Origin: Nemertoderma westbladi | Lineage: Eukaryota; Xenacoelomorpha; Nemertodermatida; Nemertodermatidae | Direction: 5' to 3' | Length of the DNA: 64,000 nt | Assembly: GCA_032718475.1 (NCBI GenBank) | Contig: JAUCBJ010008936.1 | Coordinates: 62,001 to 126,000 of the forward strand | Shown here: one piece after another, positions 33,011 to 44,558 of the stretch | Layout of the letters: each line of letters opens with the position of its first letter | Numbering within the stretch: position 1 is the first letter of the stretch | Translations under genes and position numbers: made by a program | Notes under the pieces: model-generated | What the model was told of the DNA's origin: nothing | Databases searched by the model: none | The model's input: the letters and a program-made list of their open reading frames with translations, nothing else

Positions 33011-35046
33011 TATTTCCAATATCTTGCTGACTGTTTGATACATCTAATGCAGAAAACAATATTTGTTTTTGTCAAGGATTTGCAGAAATCGTCTGTCTTA
33101 GAGGAACAAAATAACGTAACTCATTAAAATCGTAACTCTTTCAATCTCTGACTAAATTATACCAAACTTGGTAAACATGCAATCTTGTCTATCGGCTAAA
33201 ATATACACAATTTGCTAAAATTTTCCCTATAATGTTTTTTTCCTATAGAACAGGATGCAGTTTTATTTTAGTAGAAAACAAGCTGTTATTTGTGTAGATT
33301 TTCACCTGTGGAGGGGAGAATATTGATTCCCCCCCCCCCCCCCCCCCCCCATCAATTAGTCTGTCAAAAGATACAATTCATTATAAACATAACAAAATTA
33401 ATTATAATAATTCTAAAAATATACCCCCCCCCCCCCCCTCCGGTTTGGACCTGCTGCGTTTTCATATATTTAAAATATGTTGCGGGGTTATGGGAATGTG
33501 TTAGTACAACTACATTTAAATGTTTAGAGGTTCTCATAAATGGGACGGCCATTGACAGCTTGTGGTAAGAGGCAGAAGCATTCTCGGGGAACAATATCAT
33601 GTGGGCAACAAAGTGATACTTGTAGGCTGGCCAGTTGTGCAGTTGATGCCTAGAAGAGCTATTTCCCTATAATAATCTTATCAGATAATACAACGGGTAC
33701 AGACAGGTCTTCCATGCATTCCTACAATTTCAACCATTTGAAAGTGTTTACACAATATCTTTTCAAACACACTCAGTTGTGCATTCACACATGACTCATT
33801 ATTCACATGCTAACTTTAGCACTATGTTAACTTAACAATATGTGTTATTACTTGTTATTTGTTTAGAGAGTACTCACTCGAGACTCATAACGAGATGGTT
33901 CGGAGAGGGGACATAGAAAATCCGTCAATCAATCAAACAAACCTCTTTCCTAGGAACCATCCTGCTTTTGGAATTTAATTAGATTATAATTGAAAGTCTA
34001 TATTACAATATAGATCTATCTAGACCATATATATATTATATTGAAAGACTATATTTTTTAATAAAATCCCCGGCACTTACATGAGTGCTTGAAAGCTTCC
34101 AGCCAAAAGATGCTTGATCCTGTAACAGTGTGGAATGCAGTGATGCTGATGGCGGCCTGCAATTTCAGATGTATCTCCACATTGTTATAAAGGTCATTGC
34201 CCCCGACACGCAAGAATGTTGGGCATGGATTAGGGACAGCAGAACTATGGTAATAGTTAGTTAGATGTTGGAACTGGCTTAGAGTTTCTATGTAGTATGT
34301 ATGTATGTAGTTTGTATGACCATTAAACGCGCATCTATTGGTAGGTCAATAGGTAGGTAGAAATGTGTAATAAGCTTTCTAATCAATGTGTATAAAACCG
34401 TTACTCAATATTAATTATGTTCATAAGTTCGTAGTTATCTGCGCTGGTGGACAGAATGTTGGTGGAACTAGCTTCTTATTTTTTTCCTGATATATTACTA
34501 GACCCGGAATCACTGTTAGAAACTGAAACAATACTAGAACCTGATTCATCATCAGAACCAGATTCACTACTAGATTTAGGTTCGGAATCTGACTCACTCG
34601 TTGAAGGGTACATGTCAGCATCACAACCTATACCACTCGTCAATACCAGTGTTATGATAACCATGCTCATGAGTACTTTCTACGTCTTTCTCAATTTGTT
34701 CAGTATCCCCCCCCCGTGGTTTTTTTGTTATAATTCTGAAACAAACGCAGTTGGGAATCTGAAATTTTATGACTTTTCCTAAAAATCTATTGTCTATAAG
34801 TGAAAACCGTTTTCAAAAATATTGGGTAGTTTTCGAGTTATAGCACCATTTTTTAACCCTACTTTTGGCAATTTTTTGAGACGTTTTTTGAAAATTACAT
34901 TTCATTAAATATGATTTGTAACATCTCTATTTTTGATTTACACCAGTTTTTTGGTGTTAGCAATTGGATGGAATTCATATAAATTAATTTAGAAATGCAA
35001 TGCACACATCTCCAACCAGACACTATATAACATTGGAGGTGTCTCA
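33011..35046. other. Non-coding stretch with two poly-C runs
   Basis: No supported gene. C runs lie at about 33330-33350 and 33424-33438. 34476-34670 (minus) has a Ser/Asp/Glu-rich ORF (SESDSEPKSSSESGSDDESG) with no further domain; such acidic leaders precede many transposases, but none follows here. Confidence 0.4.
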
Positions 35047-35260
35047 TTGGTTCCCCCAAGCTTGACAGTAGAACAAAATCGCCTCCACTTTGCAGGACAT
35101 TGCTTTTGCTGTGAGGAACAGCCAGTGCATAATCTTGTACTTCGGCAGCCTCATGGAGTGAATAAGCATGGTGGACAGCCCATGACTTTCTTGAGACGCA
35201 TCTTAAAGGACACTGGCCTTAAAGATGCGGATGATCTAGCAAATGTCTGGGTGATAGGGA
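35047..35260 (+). pseudogene. LINE C-terminal fossil
   Basis: EQNRLHFAGHCFCCEEQPVH, then HGGQPMTFLRRILKDTGL and DADDLANVW, matches the C-terminal region of many non-LTR retrotransposon ORF2 proteins (R-L-x-F-A-G-H-C, then G-Q-P, then the D-T-G-L helix). The reverse transcriptase itself is absent. Sequence after about 35260 does not continue the domain. Confidence 0.45.
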
Positions 35261-35555
35261 GTTGTGGCGGTGCAATTTTGTTGACAAACCGGCACAGCAT
35301 TCTTACAAATGCAGCTGCAATGCAGCATGCCAATCCTAGTAGTTGTAATATATGAGAAATTGTCAACCACATTGACAGTGTTACCAGACGTCGACCAACT
35401 GGACGAATTCGTCTCGAATTCCATTGGGTGAGTAAACAACGCCGGCGGCTGGTATGTTGTCGGTTGGGTGAATCCCCGGCAGAGCGCTGGCAGTGAACTC
35501 ACATCACTGCTGGTGATTCATATACAGATATTGCGAATTGTCCTAGTCAGTATCC

Positions 35556-35661
35556 GGACAATTCGGTCCCGGACAATTCAGTCCCGGACAATTCAGTCCC
35601 GGACAATTCGGTCCCAAAACATAAAATTAATGGGACCGAATTGTCCGGGACCGAATTGTCC
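35556..35661. repeat. 15-bp direct repeats facing inverted copies (hairpin)
   Basis: Four direct units GGACAATTC(G/A)GTCCC (35556-35570, 35571-35585, 35586-35600, 35601-35615), a 16-nt spacer (35616-35631), then two inverted units GGGACCGAATTGTCC (35632-35646, 35647-35661). The innermost arms are perfectly complementary. Confidence 0.95.
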
Positions 35662-35835
35662 TGCTTCCAAATAATAAACGTATAGGCCTATATAGGCGTA
35701 TATATTTAGGCGCATTAAGCTCAAACTGAAATCAACTACCGAAAAATCTAAATACAGTAGGCAATAGGAAAAGTTATGTAGAGGTATAACGGTATTTATT
35801 ATTTAAAAATTATTGTTTACATTGATTTTTTTCAG

Positions 35836-36956
35836 TTGGATGCGATAGCACCAGCGTTAATACTGGCTGGAAAAACGGAATAATTGTGAACCTCGAACGG
35901 AAACTAGAAACACCACTTCAACATGCGATATGCCTCCTTCACATCAACGAGCTTCCACTTCGACATCTGATAATAGAACTTGACGGTACTACAACAGGAA
36001 GCAACACATTTTCGGGTCCAGTTGGGAAACTCCTTCATAATTGTCACAAATTTAGCCCTGTTATATTTGAGCCTATTATCAATAATAATTTTCCTGAACT
36101 TGAACAGTCTGTTTCTTCCAAACTTTCGAGTGATCAGCGATATTTATTTGATATCTGCAATGCAGTAATATCTGGAGAACTATGTGAATCAACCGCCAAT
36201 AAAACTCCAGGACCTATCAGTCACTCGAGGTGGCTTACAACTGCGTCAAGAATCCTTCGGCTTTATGTATCTACCGAAGATCCATCTGATGTACTTTCCC
36301 GTCTTTCTTATTTTGTGATAAATATATATGCCCCTTCCTGGTTTAATATAAAGCGTAATTGGGAGATACAATACGGGGCTTTACACTTCCTCCATATGTT
36401 GATTTTGTGTGACAAGTTACTCCTCGATAATGAAAAGACCATTATATTTCCAGTTCTCCGTCAAGGGGCATATTATGCTCACAGCGAAAATGTATTATTA
36501 TCTTTGTTGTCATCTGAAGATAAGGACACTCGATTTCAGGCGTTTGATATAATACGTGAAATTAGAATATCGAAGTTGATAACTAGTGAGCCAATCATTA
36601 GAGTGTTCCGTACCCCTCACATATCGTGTACCGAGAATACATTATTAGAGCTACTTGAAACTAATGAAGAGAAACATCAACCCCCTTTAATAGCTAATAA
36701 ATCTCTTACTGAGCTACAAATGTTACTGGAGAAAGGTCCTATGAAATGGGAAATTCCATGTCATTCCCAGAATGTGGAACAATTGGTTCAATGCGTGTCA
36801 ACTGTATCCAAACGAGTCTGCGGTGTTAAGGAGAGAGATGGCTACATTAGAACTCAATTATCTAGTCGCCAAACAATGCCAAAATTTAATTCTAAGAAAG
36901 ATTTTAAGCTAAAGATAAACCTTAATATCCCCAGTAGTACAGATGGTGTTTAGTTT
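35836..36956 (+). CDS. Main exon of a recurrent invertebrate mobile-element protein, function unknown
   Basis: A 3' splice site (TTTTTTTCAG, ending 35835) opens a frame to a TAG stop at about 36951-36953: GCDSTSVNTGWKNGIIVNLE, then LLHINELPLRHLIIELDG, then KTPGPISHSRWLTTASRILR and LYVST, then RQGAYYAHSENVLLSLL. From memory this motif series (NELPLRHL...LDG, HSRWLTTA, R-x-x-Y-F/Y-A-H-x-E-N) marks a highly repeated family in arthropod and marine-invertebrate genomes, usually labelled uncharacterised. The VGCD start and HSRW block could be an RNase H-like nuclease fold, which I cannot confirm. At least one upstream coding exon is required (phase 1 junction); I did not find it. No stop or frameshift within the exon. 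Confidence 0.6.
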
Positions 36957-39900
36957 GAGTTATTGGATTCTGATTTTTCTTATATTGTGTTGGTGGTGAT
37001 TAATAAAGCATCTTGATAGTACTGATCTCGTCCAGACTAATTACAATGTTCACAGACCCAGTTCTACTGTTTATTATCACAAATTTTAGGGATAAGTTGG
37101 TTAAATATACACATTGACAAACATAATGACATAAATAACGATATTTTTTTGCGTATTCGTGAAAAGCAACCTACTTTGGTGACTAGGTGCGGGGGTAGAA
37201 CATATATGAAATTGTAAAATTATCGTTTCTTACAAATAACTAACTAACCAAGAATGCTATAAAATATGGGAAAGTTGAAATATAAAAGGAAAAAAATTTC
37301 ATAAAAAATTTAATTTTTGAAAAAACGTTCGAAACAAAGTTGGCTTGTGCGGGGGTCAAATGTAAAAATAAAATGTTTTCATTTGTTTTGAAGTTATTTT
37401 TAATGAATTTGGCATCCCATTTACGATAGGAAAATTGAATTATCGAAAAAAAATTTTTGCACACCCTATTATACATGGCATTGTATGGTCAGTAATAGGC
37501 CAACTCGAATATTCAAAATTGCAGCTATTTGTATGTTAATAGTATAAAGCATGGCTCATAAATTTGCAGCAAAATGACACTTCGTTAAAAATCTAGGTAC
37601 AGCAAGATACAGTAGTATTGTAGATACATACTATTCATAGGCTTACAATAAAGTTAAAGTTTATCTTCAATATTGTCAAATATAGGAGGTAATATAAGTA
37701 TGGATATTATGATGTGAAATACTAAGCTGAGTCTAAATATGTTGTCAGCATTCTTATAAGGTTCCCGTACTAACACTGATTAAAAATAAAAATCGAAATT
37801 AAATCACCATTACAAGAAACACCCCATAATAAAATCTTACATTGGGCGAAGGTGTGCCTCTATATAGATTATTGATTGTTAGGCAGATCGATCAACATTG
37901 GCAAACAATCAATATTCCTTAAAACGTTAAAACGGACATCGGAAAATAGATGAGGAAATTCCCAAGAAGCAAAAATTTCAGGTCGCTGGTGTACTGTACT
38001 ATGTTATTATTATCGTTTTTGACTTTATCGTTTATCGTTTGAAATAATGACAGTCCCTCAATCATTATTATAATTAACATCGGAAATGATAACCCGACCA
38101 GGAAAATCCAGATATAAATAATCGTAGATAGGACTTACAATAAGGATACACAACCCATCTACTGTAGGCCCCTTCTCCAGTATTCATATCTTAGTTCTCT
38201 CACAACAGAAATACCTAATGCAGCACATACATTAGTTCAAGAATTTATGCAGCCATTGTTGTGAAAATAAGCGGCAGCCAATATGCCATTATTTATACAA
38301 GAATATCTATATAATTCAGCAAAATATCTATATAATTCACCAAAATGTATATATCGAGATAATAATTGACCCAAAAATTTAAATTGCAGCCACTGTAGTA
38401 ACCAGGCTTATATGTATATCCAATGTCCCTATAGAGCCAAAAATATATATCATTTTTTAAAAGACAAATCTTGAAATTTCAGATATTGGAATCAAATTTT
38501 AATAGATGGATCTAAAATATGTGATAAATTTTGTTCCAGGAATGTTAAATTTTTTTCTAATATATCTTTCGTTATCATGACAAACATAGCAGTACACTAC
38601 ATATTTCGGAGCATTTGGAGAACTTTCTAGGATTATCAAGAATAATGGATTTTCACGTATACATAATTTCATTTTTTGCGCTTGAAAATGTTTCAATGTT
38701 TCTAATTTTTTCCATACTTACTATATTGAACATTTAAAGTTGTTAATTTGTTGTTACAGCTATTCAAAATATATAAATTTTCTAAAATGTCTCAGAGAAT
38801 ATTCAAAACTAAACATATTTATAATACAGGCTAGCTAGGTTGCTAGGAAACTACAGTATAATTTAAATAGAACATTAGTGCAAAAAATATAAAACCATAA
38901 TAATTGATTAAATGACACTAGAACGCCATCAAGATGGCTTTAAACGAACCTGTCTTACACAGACTCCAAGAAACAGATGGGGATTGGAAGATGCAAACCA
39001 AGAATGACTTGCATCAACCAAAAAACTGCCTCCCATCTAATGTAATACACATTCGCCTAGGCAAACAAATCATAATCACAATTACTACAATGATGTGTGA
39101 AATGTTATCCATATCCGTAACCTGGGAAACGGCCCCAAAGAGCAGTTTATTCTGAGGAGGGGTCTTTCTGTATTAGATAAATAAAATAAAGAATACGAAT
39201 TATTTATACCTAATACATCCTCAGTTAGCCTAATAAAAACATCGGAGCAACCAATATAATGTACATGTACAAGCATCCTATGAAAGTTTGTGAAATGTTC
39301 CCTTAAGTCTACCCAACAGCCGTTGGTACCCGGCTGGCAGCCACCCTGGTTCAGTTTTATGGTTTTGTTAGTTTAATCGACAGCTGTTGTAAACGTCCCA
39401 GATATACAAAACCTACTAAGCCTTTGCATTACAATTGAGCTTAGCCTAAGTTGATGACAGTATTATAACGATGACAATTAGGCCCTATAGATACATACGA
39501 TATATAAATGATGTACTGCTTGACATTACACTAACTGGCTGAATAGAGATAGAACTATAATAATACGTTTGGCATTCTGTCAGATTTCAGTAGTAAGTAA
39601 CCTCATAATAATTGCTAAATATCAATCACCTGAAAAACATTTCAAGCAAGGGAGTTGTGGGTATTTAATTTCGCGTTCAATAATGTTGAAAATATGCAAA
39701 TATTTCGAATATCGCACTTCGAATCGTTCCCAACTTTTTTATTCAACAACTAGACAACAATTGATAAATACTTGCGTTTACAATTTTACAATGCATGCAA
39801 GTGGTTTCAAGCCATTTGGTGAACATACATAGTGAGTGATATAGTGACATATATATATAGTGATATAGGTAAATATATATATCCATCGTGTTTTTGCCGG

Positions 39901-40581
39901 CCTCAGCTTTAGACAAAAACTACCCAGTCTAAAGACAGGTTCGTTATAATGCATGAATAAGGGTTGTGTAAACCCGAAAATTTGCAAAGGAGTAGCTATA
40001 TTTTTTAAGTGACTGAGTGGTGTATATTTATTTATTGAAAAATATAATACATAGAGAAATATATATATAGATATTCCTTGTATCATGCGGGCCATATGTG
40101 TATAACTCCAGTGGCCCATTCGCATCCAAGAAATATATTTTTCAGGCCTATTCGCTACCAAGTGGCCTTTTTTATCAAAGGCCATTTTGAATTTTGGCGG
40201 CCTAATTGCTGCAAATTGGCCCTGGGGCTACGTAAATTATTTACGTCGGCCTATATGCTACTAGAAGGCCTAAATGGAACTAAGAATATATTCCCTATGG
40301 CCCAGAAGCTACAATGTGGCCCCTTTGCTACCACAATTTTATAGTTATATAGTTATAGTTATGTATATAAATTAAATTATAAATTAAACGCCATCTGATG
40401 TATGACCATGGAATTTATTATTGGATAATTTAACCATGGCCCATATACTACTAGCGAAATATAATAAAAAATATATATTTCGTAATTTTTGGGCCATTGA
40501 GTTTTTCAAAACGTCAAAACGAGTAAAAGTTTTGTAGAATAGATTTATTTATACAATATACAGTATAAAAACAATAACAAA
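36957..40581. other. Non-coding AT-rich stretch
   Basis: No supported gene. 37180-37350 has TGCGGGGGT words in an A-rich context. 38290-38350 has tandem AATATCTATATAATTCA(G/C)CAAAA. 39840-40080 has (TA)n tracts. 40110-40460 is built from repeated (T/A)GGCC(C/T)ATTCGCTACCA-like words that recur at 42112, 42581, 54043 and 55052. Confidence 0.4.
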
Positions 40582-40846
40582 TACACCAAACATAATGGTA
40601 TTTTTTTTCACCAACATAACATATAGGATTACCCCTAAAGCTTTGCAGCATATTTCAAAGCATATTTCTAATTTATGTTACTTACAAATGCCGTACAATA
40701 TGAAAAATATAAAAATGGGTTATGGGGGATAACTTAAACTTTAACTGTCTTTTTTTCATATCAACATCTCTTTTAGTAATGGTGGGGTGTATAAAACATT
40801 AAAACAACAAAACGGAGGGGGAGGGGGGTAGGGGCGCAATTCATCT
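40582..40846. repeat. Dispersed repeat, copy 2 (partner at 23469)
   Basis: Same order of shared words as 23469-23745, including the G-rich stretch followed by GGCGCAATTCATC. Confidence 0.8.
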
Positions 40847-41466
40847 TTCCGAATATATCATTACACTTGTATAAAAGATCACGTTCTCTCTCAATTGCAA
40901 ATATATTCTTGAGGGGCGAGCCACGAAGTGAGCGAAGCTTTAGCATATGGGCGCCATTGGCGAGTTGTATGTCGTCGTCGTAGTCTTTGATCGTTAATAA
41001 CTCAGATATTCCTTGATGAAATTAAACGAAATTTGCTATGTATGTAGTCCGTCAAAATTCAAAATCTGAAGTTTTGTCAAAAACGAACGAACGCAACGAG
41101 GAACAAGAGGAGGAAAAGTATTGTGTTGAAGACTTCTGACTAACGGCAGACAACTCGTTAATGGTGCTCATAATGGCTTTATGAAGCTCATCTTTTCCAA
41201 GTTCGTGAAACAGCGAGAGACCACATACAGCAAATGCGTAAACTGTGTCAGATGGCTACCGGTACGCGCTACTGCAGGCAACATCACTCTTGAGGTAAAT
41301 GTCTTAAATTATTTAAATTTTAGTTAAATGATTTATACTAAAGTCGTACGGCCGACTTAAAAACTAACTACTAAGTAATGCGAACGACTTACTAATTCGT
41401 TGGAACGACTCACTAAGACATTCGAATCACTTAACTACTGTATCTATGTTTCGATTGGCCATTACT
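40847..41466. other. Non-coding stretch
   Basis: No supported gene. GGGGCGAGCCACGAAGTGAGCGA at 40913 is related to 1717. 41350-41440 repeats (A)CGACTTACTAA / CGACTCACTAAG words. Confidence 0.4.
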
Positions 41467-42765
41467 AGTATTAAAATATACAATAGCGGGTTTTTAAATT
41501 CAATATACAATACTGCAGTTGAAACTCAATAATGGCTAACTCAAGACAATCTGCAGTTTTCTAGTCTGCCGCTAGAGGACGAAATGTCTGAAAGTGAATT
41601 TTTTGACCTATTCAGTCATTTATGATCCGTTCAAGCTGAAAATTGTCAGATATACATCCTGTGTCATTGTATGGTCGTTATCACTAGCGCGAAGGCTCCA
41701 CTTCGTGAATTATACAATGTAAAATTTATCGTTAAACTCTTTTAATAAAAAGACCCTTCCTGAGTTATTAAGCCTTGAAAATAAGATATTTAGCGCCACT
41801 TAACGGCAGCCAATGAAATTACAGGACGCCAAAATCCACAACTAAACTTTCTAAACCTTTTCTCTACTACATACATAACCAATTACAAAAACATTTACCG
41901 AGTCATAGATGAGATATTGGTGTGAGCCAGACAGACAGAGAAACAGAAGCGTGACAGACAGACATGGGCAGCGCCGATTTGGCCCTGTATTACACTGTAT
42001 CAGGATTAGAGATTGTAAGTCGTTCGCACGACTTAGCAAAAAAAAGACTATTTCATTTCCCTGTATGGGCTCCGCAGGTTTATTTTCAGTTCAGAAATAA
42101 AATTTGTAGTGGCCCATTTGCTACACGAATATATTTTTGTATTTGTGAGACAGGAGAAAACTTAACGAACCCCTATCGGCAAATTAAATTCTCACCGAAA
42201 TGTTAAAGTATCTATTTAGGGAAAGGGTCAGGTTAACTTTGGCACGTAATTCTAACTAAAACAATAAATTGAAGTCAATAGAAATTTATTTAGTTAATTT
42301 TTATTTATTTATTTAGTCCCCATTCAAGGATGCAAGGCAGAGATGTGCCCTGGCTAGACCCTTCAAAGCATTCGTGCCGAAACAAAAATTGCCCTCCCTG
42401 GCCTGTTAATGTTAACATGCCCTGTTAATATGCGATTATCATATGTTCTACTTGTATACTTTTCGCGACCCTCCCCCCCCCCCCCCCCCCAGGGATTCAA
42501 GGAATCGGATATCTGTTGTCTTTGTACCTCGGTGGGTTTGAACTTCATTCATAGAAAACTGTAGAAATTTTTCACAGCGGCCCATTTACTACAGACATAT
42601 ATATGAAGTGTAAATCACGCAGGGCCGTTCATAATGCAACGCCAATAGATTCTAGATTAGCATCCTCAAATTAAATAGCATTAAGAAAAGAAAAGTATTG
42701 ATTGACAACAACGACATTTCTTAATATCTATTAATTAAAAAACAAATTACAAATAAAACAAACTA
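41467..42765. repeat. Long dispersed repeat, copy 1
   Basis: Shares long near-identical blocks with 53647-55242 in the same order and orientation. The first begins ACAATAGCGGGTTTTTAAAT. Others include ATCCGTTCAAGCTGAAAATT, GCACGACTTAGC, GTGGCCCATTTG and ATTCAAGGATGCAAGGCAGA. It ends ACAAATTACAAATAAAACAA. A poly-C run (42473-42490) is private to this copy. The minisatellite begins about 90 bp after its end. Confidence 0.85.
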
Positions 42766-42856
42766 TATAAATGAACTAATAAAATATAAATGAACTAATA
42801 AAATATAATGAACTATATAAATGAACTAATAAGGAACTATATAAAAAATATAAGTC

Positions 42857-44552
42857 TGAGTCTGGGGACTACCCAAAGCGAACAACTGAGTCTGGGGACT
42901 ACCCAAAGCGAACAACTGAGTCTGGGGACTACCCAAAGCGAACAACTAAGTCTGGGGACTACCCAAAGCGAACAACTGAGTCTGGGGACTACCCAAAGCG
43001 AACAACTGAGTCTGGGGACTACCCAAAGCGAACAACTGAGTCTGGGGACTACCCAAAGCGAACAACTGAGTCTGGGGACTACCCAAAGCGAACAACTGAG
43101 TCTGGGGACTACCCAAAGCGAACAACTAAGTCTGGGGACTACCCAAAGCGAACAACTGAGTCTGGGGACTACCCAAAGCGAACAACTGAGTCTGGCGACT
43201 ACCCAAAGCGAACAACTAAGTCTGGGGACTACCCAAAGCGAACAACTGAGTCTGGGGACTACCCAAAGCGAACAACTAAGTCTGGGGACTACCCAAAGCG
43301 AACAACTAAGTCTGGGGACTACCCAAAGCGAACAACTAAGTCTGGGGACTACCCAAAGCGAACAACTAAGTCTGGGGACTACCCAAAGCGAACAACTAAG
43401 TCTGGGGACTACCCAAAGCGAACAACTAAGTCTGGGGACTACCCAAAGCGAACAACTAAGTCTGGGGACTACCCAAAGCGAACAACTAAGTCTGGGGACT
43501 ACCCAAAGCGAACAACTGAGTCTGGGGACTACCCAAAGCGAACAACTAAGTCTGGGGACTACCCAAAGCGAACAACTGAGTCTGGGGACTACCCAAAGCG
43601 AACAACTAAGTCTGGGGACTACCCAAAGCGAACAACTGAGTCTGGGGACTACCCAAAGCGAACAACTAAGTCTGGGGACTACCCAAAGCGAACAACTAAG
43701 TCTGGGGACTACCCAAAGCGAACAACTGAGTCTGGGGACTACCCAAAGCGAACAACTGAGTCTGGGGACTACCTTAAGCGAACAACTGAGTCTGGGGACT
43801 AAGCGAACAACTGAGTCTGGGGACTACCCAAAGCGAACAACTGAGTCTGGGGACTACCCAAAGCGAACAACTGAGTCTGGGGACTACCTTAAGCGAACAA
43901 CTGAGTCTGGGGACTAAGCGAACAACTGAGTCTGGGTACTACCCAAAGCGAACAACTGAGTCTGGGGATTACCCAAAGCGAACAACTAAGCCTGGGGACT
44001 ACCCAAAGCGAACAACTGAGTCTGGGGACTACCCAAAGCGAACAACTGAGTCTGGGGACTACCCAAAGCGAACAACTGAGTCTGGGGACTACCTTAAGCG
44101 AACAACTGAGTCTGGGGACTAAGCGAACAACTGAGTCTGGGTACTACCCAAAGCGAACAACTGAGTCTGGGGACTACCTAAAGCGAACAACTGAGTCTGG
44201 AGACTACCCAAAGCGAACAACTGAGTCTGGGGACTACCCTACCCAAAGCGAACAACTAAGTCTGGGGACTACCCAAAGCGAACAACTGAGTCTGGGGACT
44301 ACCTAAAGCGAACAACTGAGTCTGGGGACTACCTAAAGCAAACAACTGAGTCTGGGGACTACCCAAAGCGAACAACTGAGTCTGGGGACTACCCAAAGCG
44401 AACAACTAAGTCTGGGGACTACCCAAAGCGAACAACTGAGTCTGGGGACAACCCAAAGCGAACAACTGAGTCTGGGGACTACCCAAAGCGAACAACTGAG
44501 TCTGGGGACTACCCAAAGCGAACAGCTGAGTCTGGAGACTATCCAAAGCGAC
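42857..44552. repeat. 30-bp minisatellite, roughly 57 units
   Basis: Unit GAGTCTGGGGACTACC followed by CAAAGCGAACAACT, almost uniform from 42857 to about 43770. After that it is less regular, with a longer block containing ACCTTAAGCG and a shortened GGGGACTAAGCG unit recurring near 43771, 43885 and 44092. The first variable base (GAG or AAG) gives an irregular two-state pattern. Because 30 is a multiple of three, a 369-codon frame with a 10-residue repeat appears; this looks like a by-product. The array ends within about 10 bp of the stop codon of the recombinase gene. Confidence 0.95.
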
Positions 44553-44558
44553 CCACCA

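Noticed and set aside
34447-34782. Ser/Asp/Glu-rich ORFs on both strands as a gene
   Set aside because: A low-complexity acidic stretch without a following domain; the two strands mirror each other.
42808-43917. 369-codon ORF with a perfect 10-residue repeat as a real repetitive protein gene
   Set aside because: It is generated by a 30-bp minisatellite whose length is a multiple of three. The array continues past the ORF with frame-breaking units, and no signal peptide, domain or splice context supports coding.
42857-44552. CRISPR-like array
   Set aside because: Units are contiguous with no unique spacers, and the context is eukaryotic with spliced genes and LINEs.
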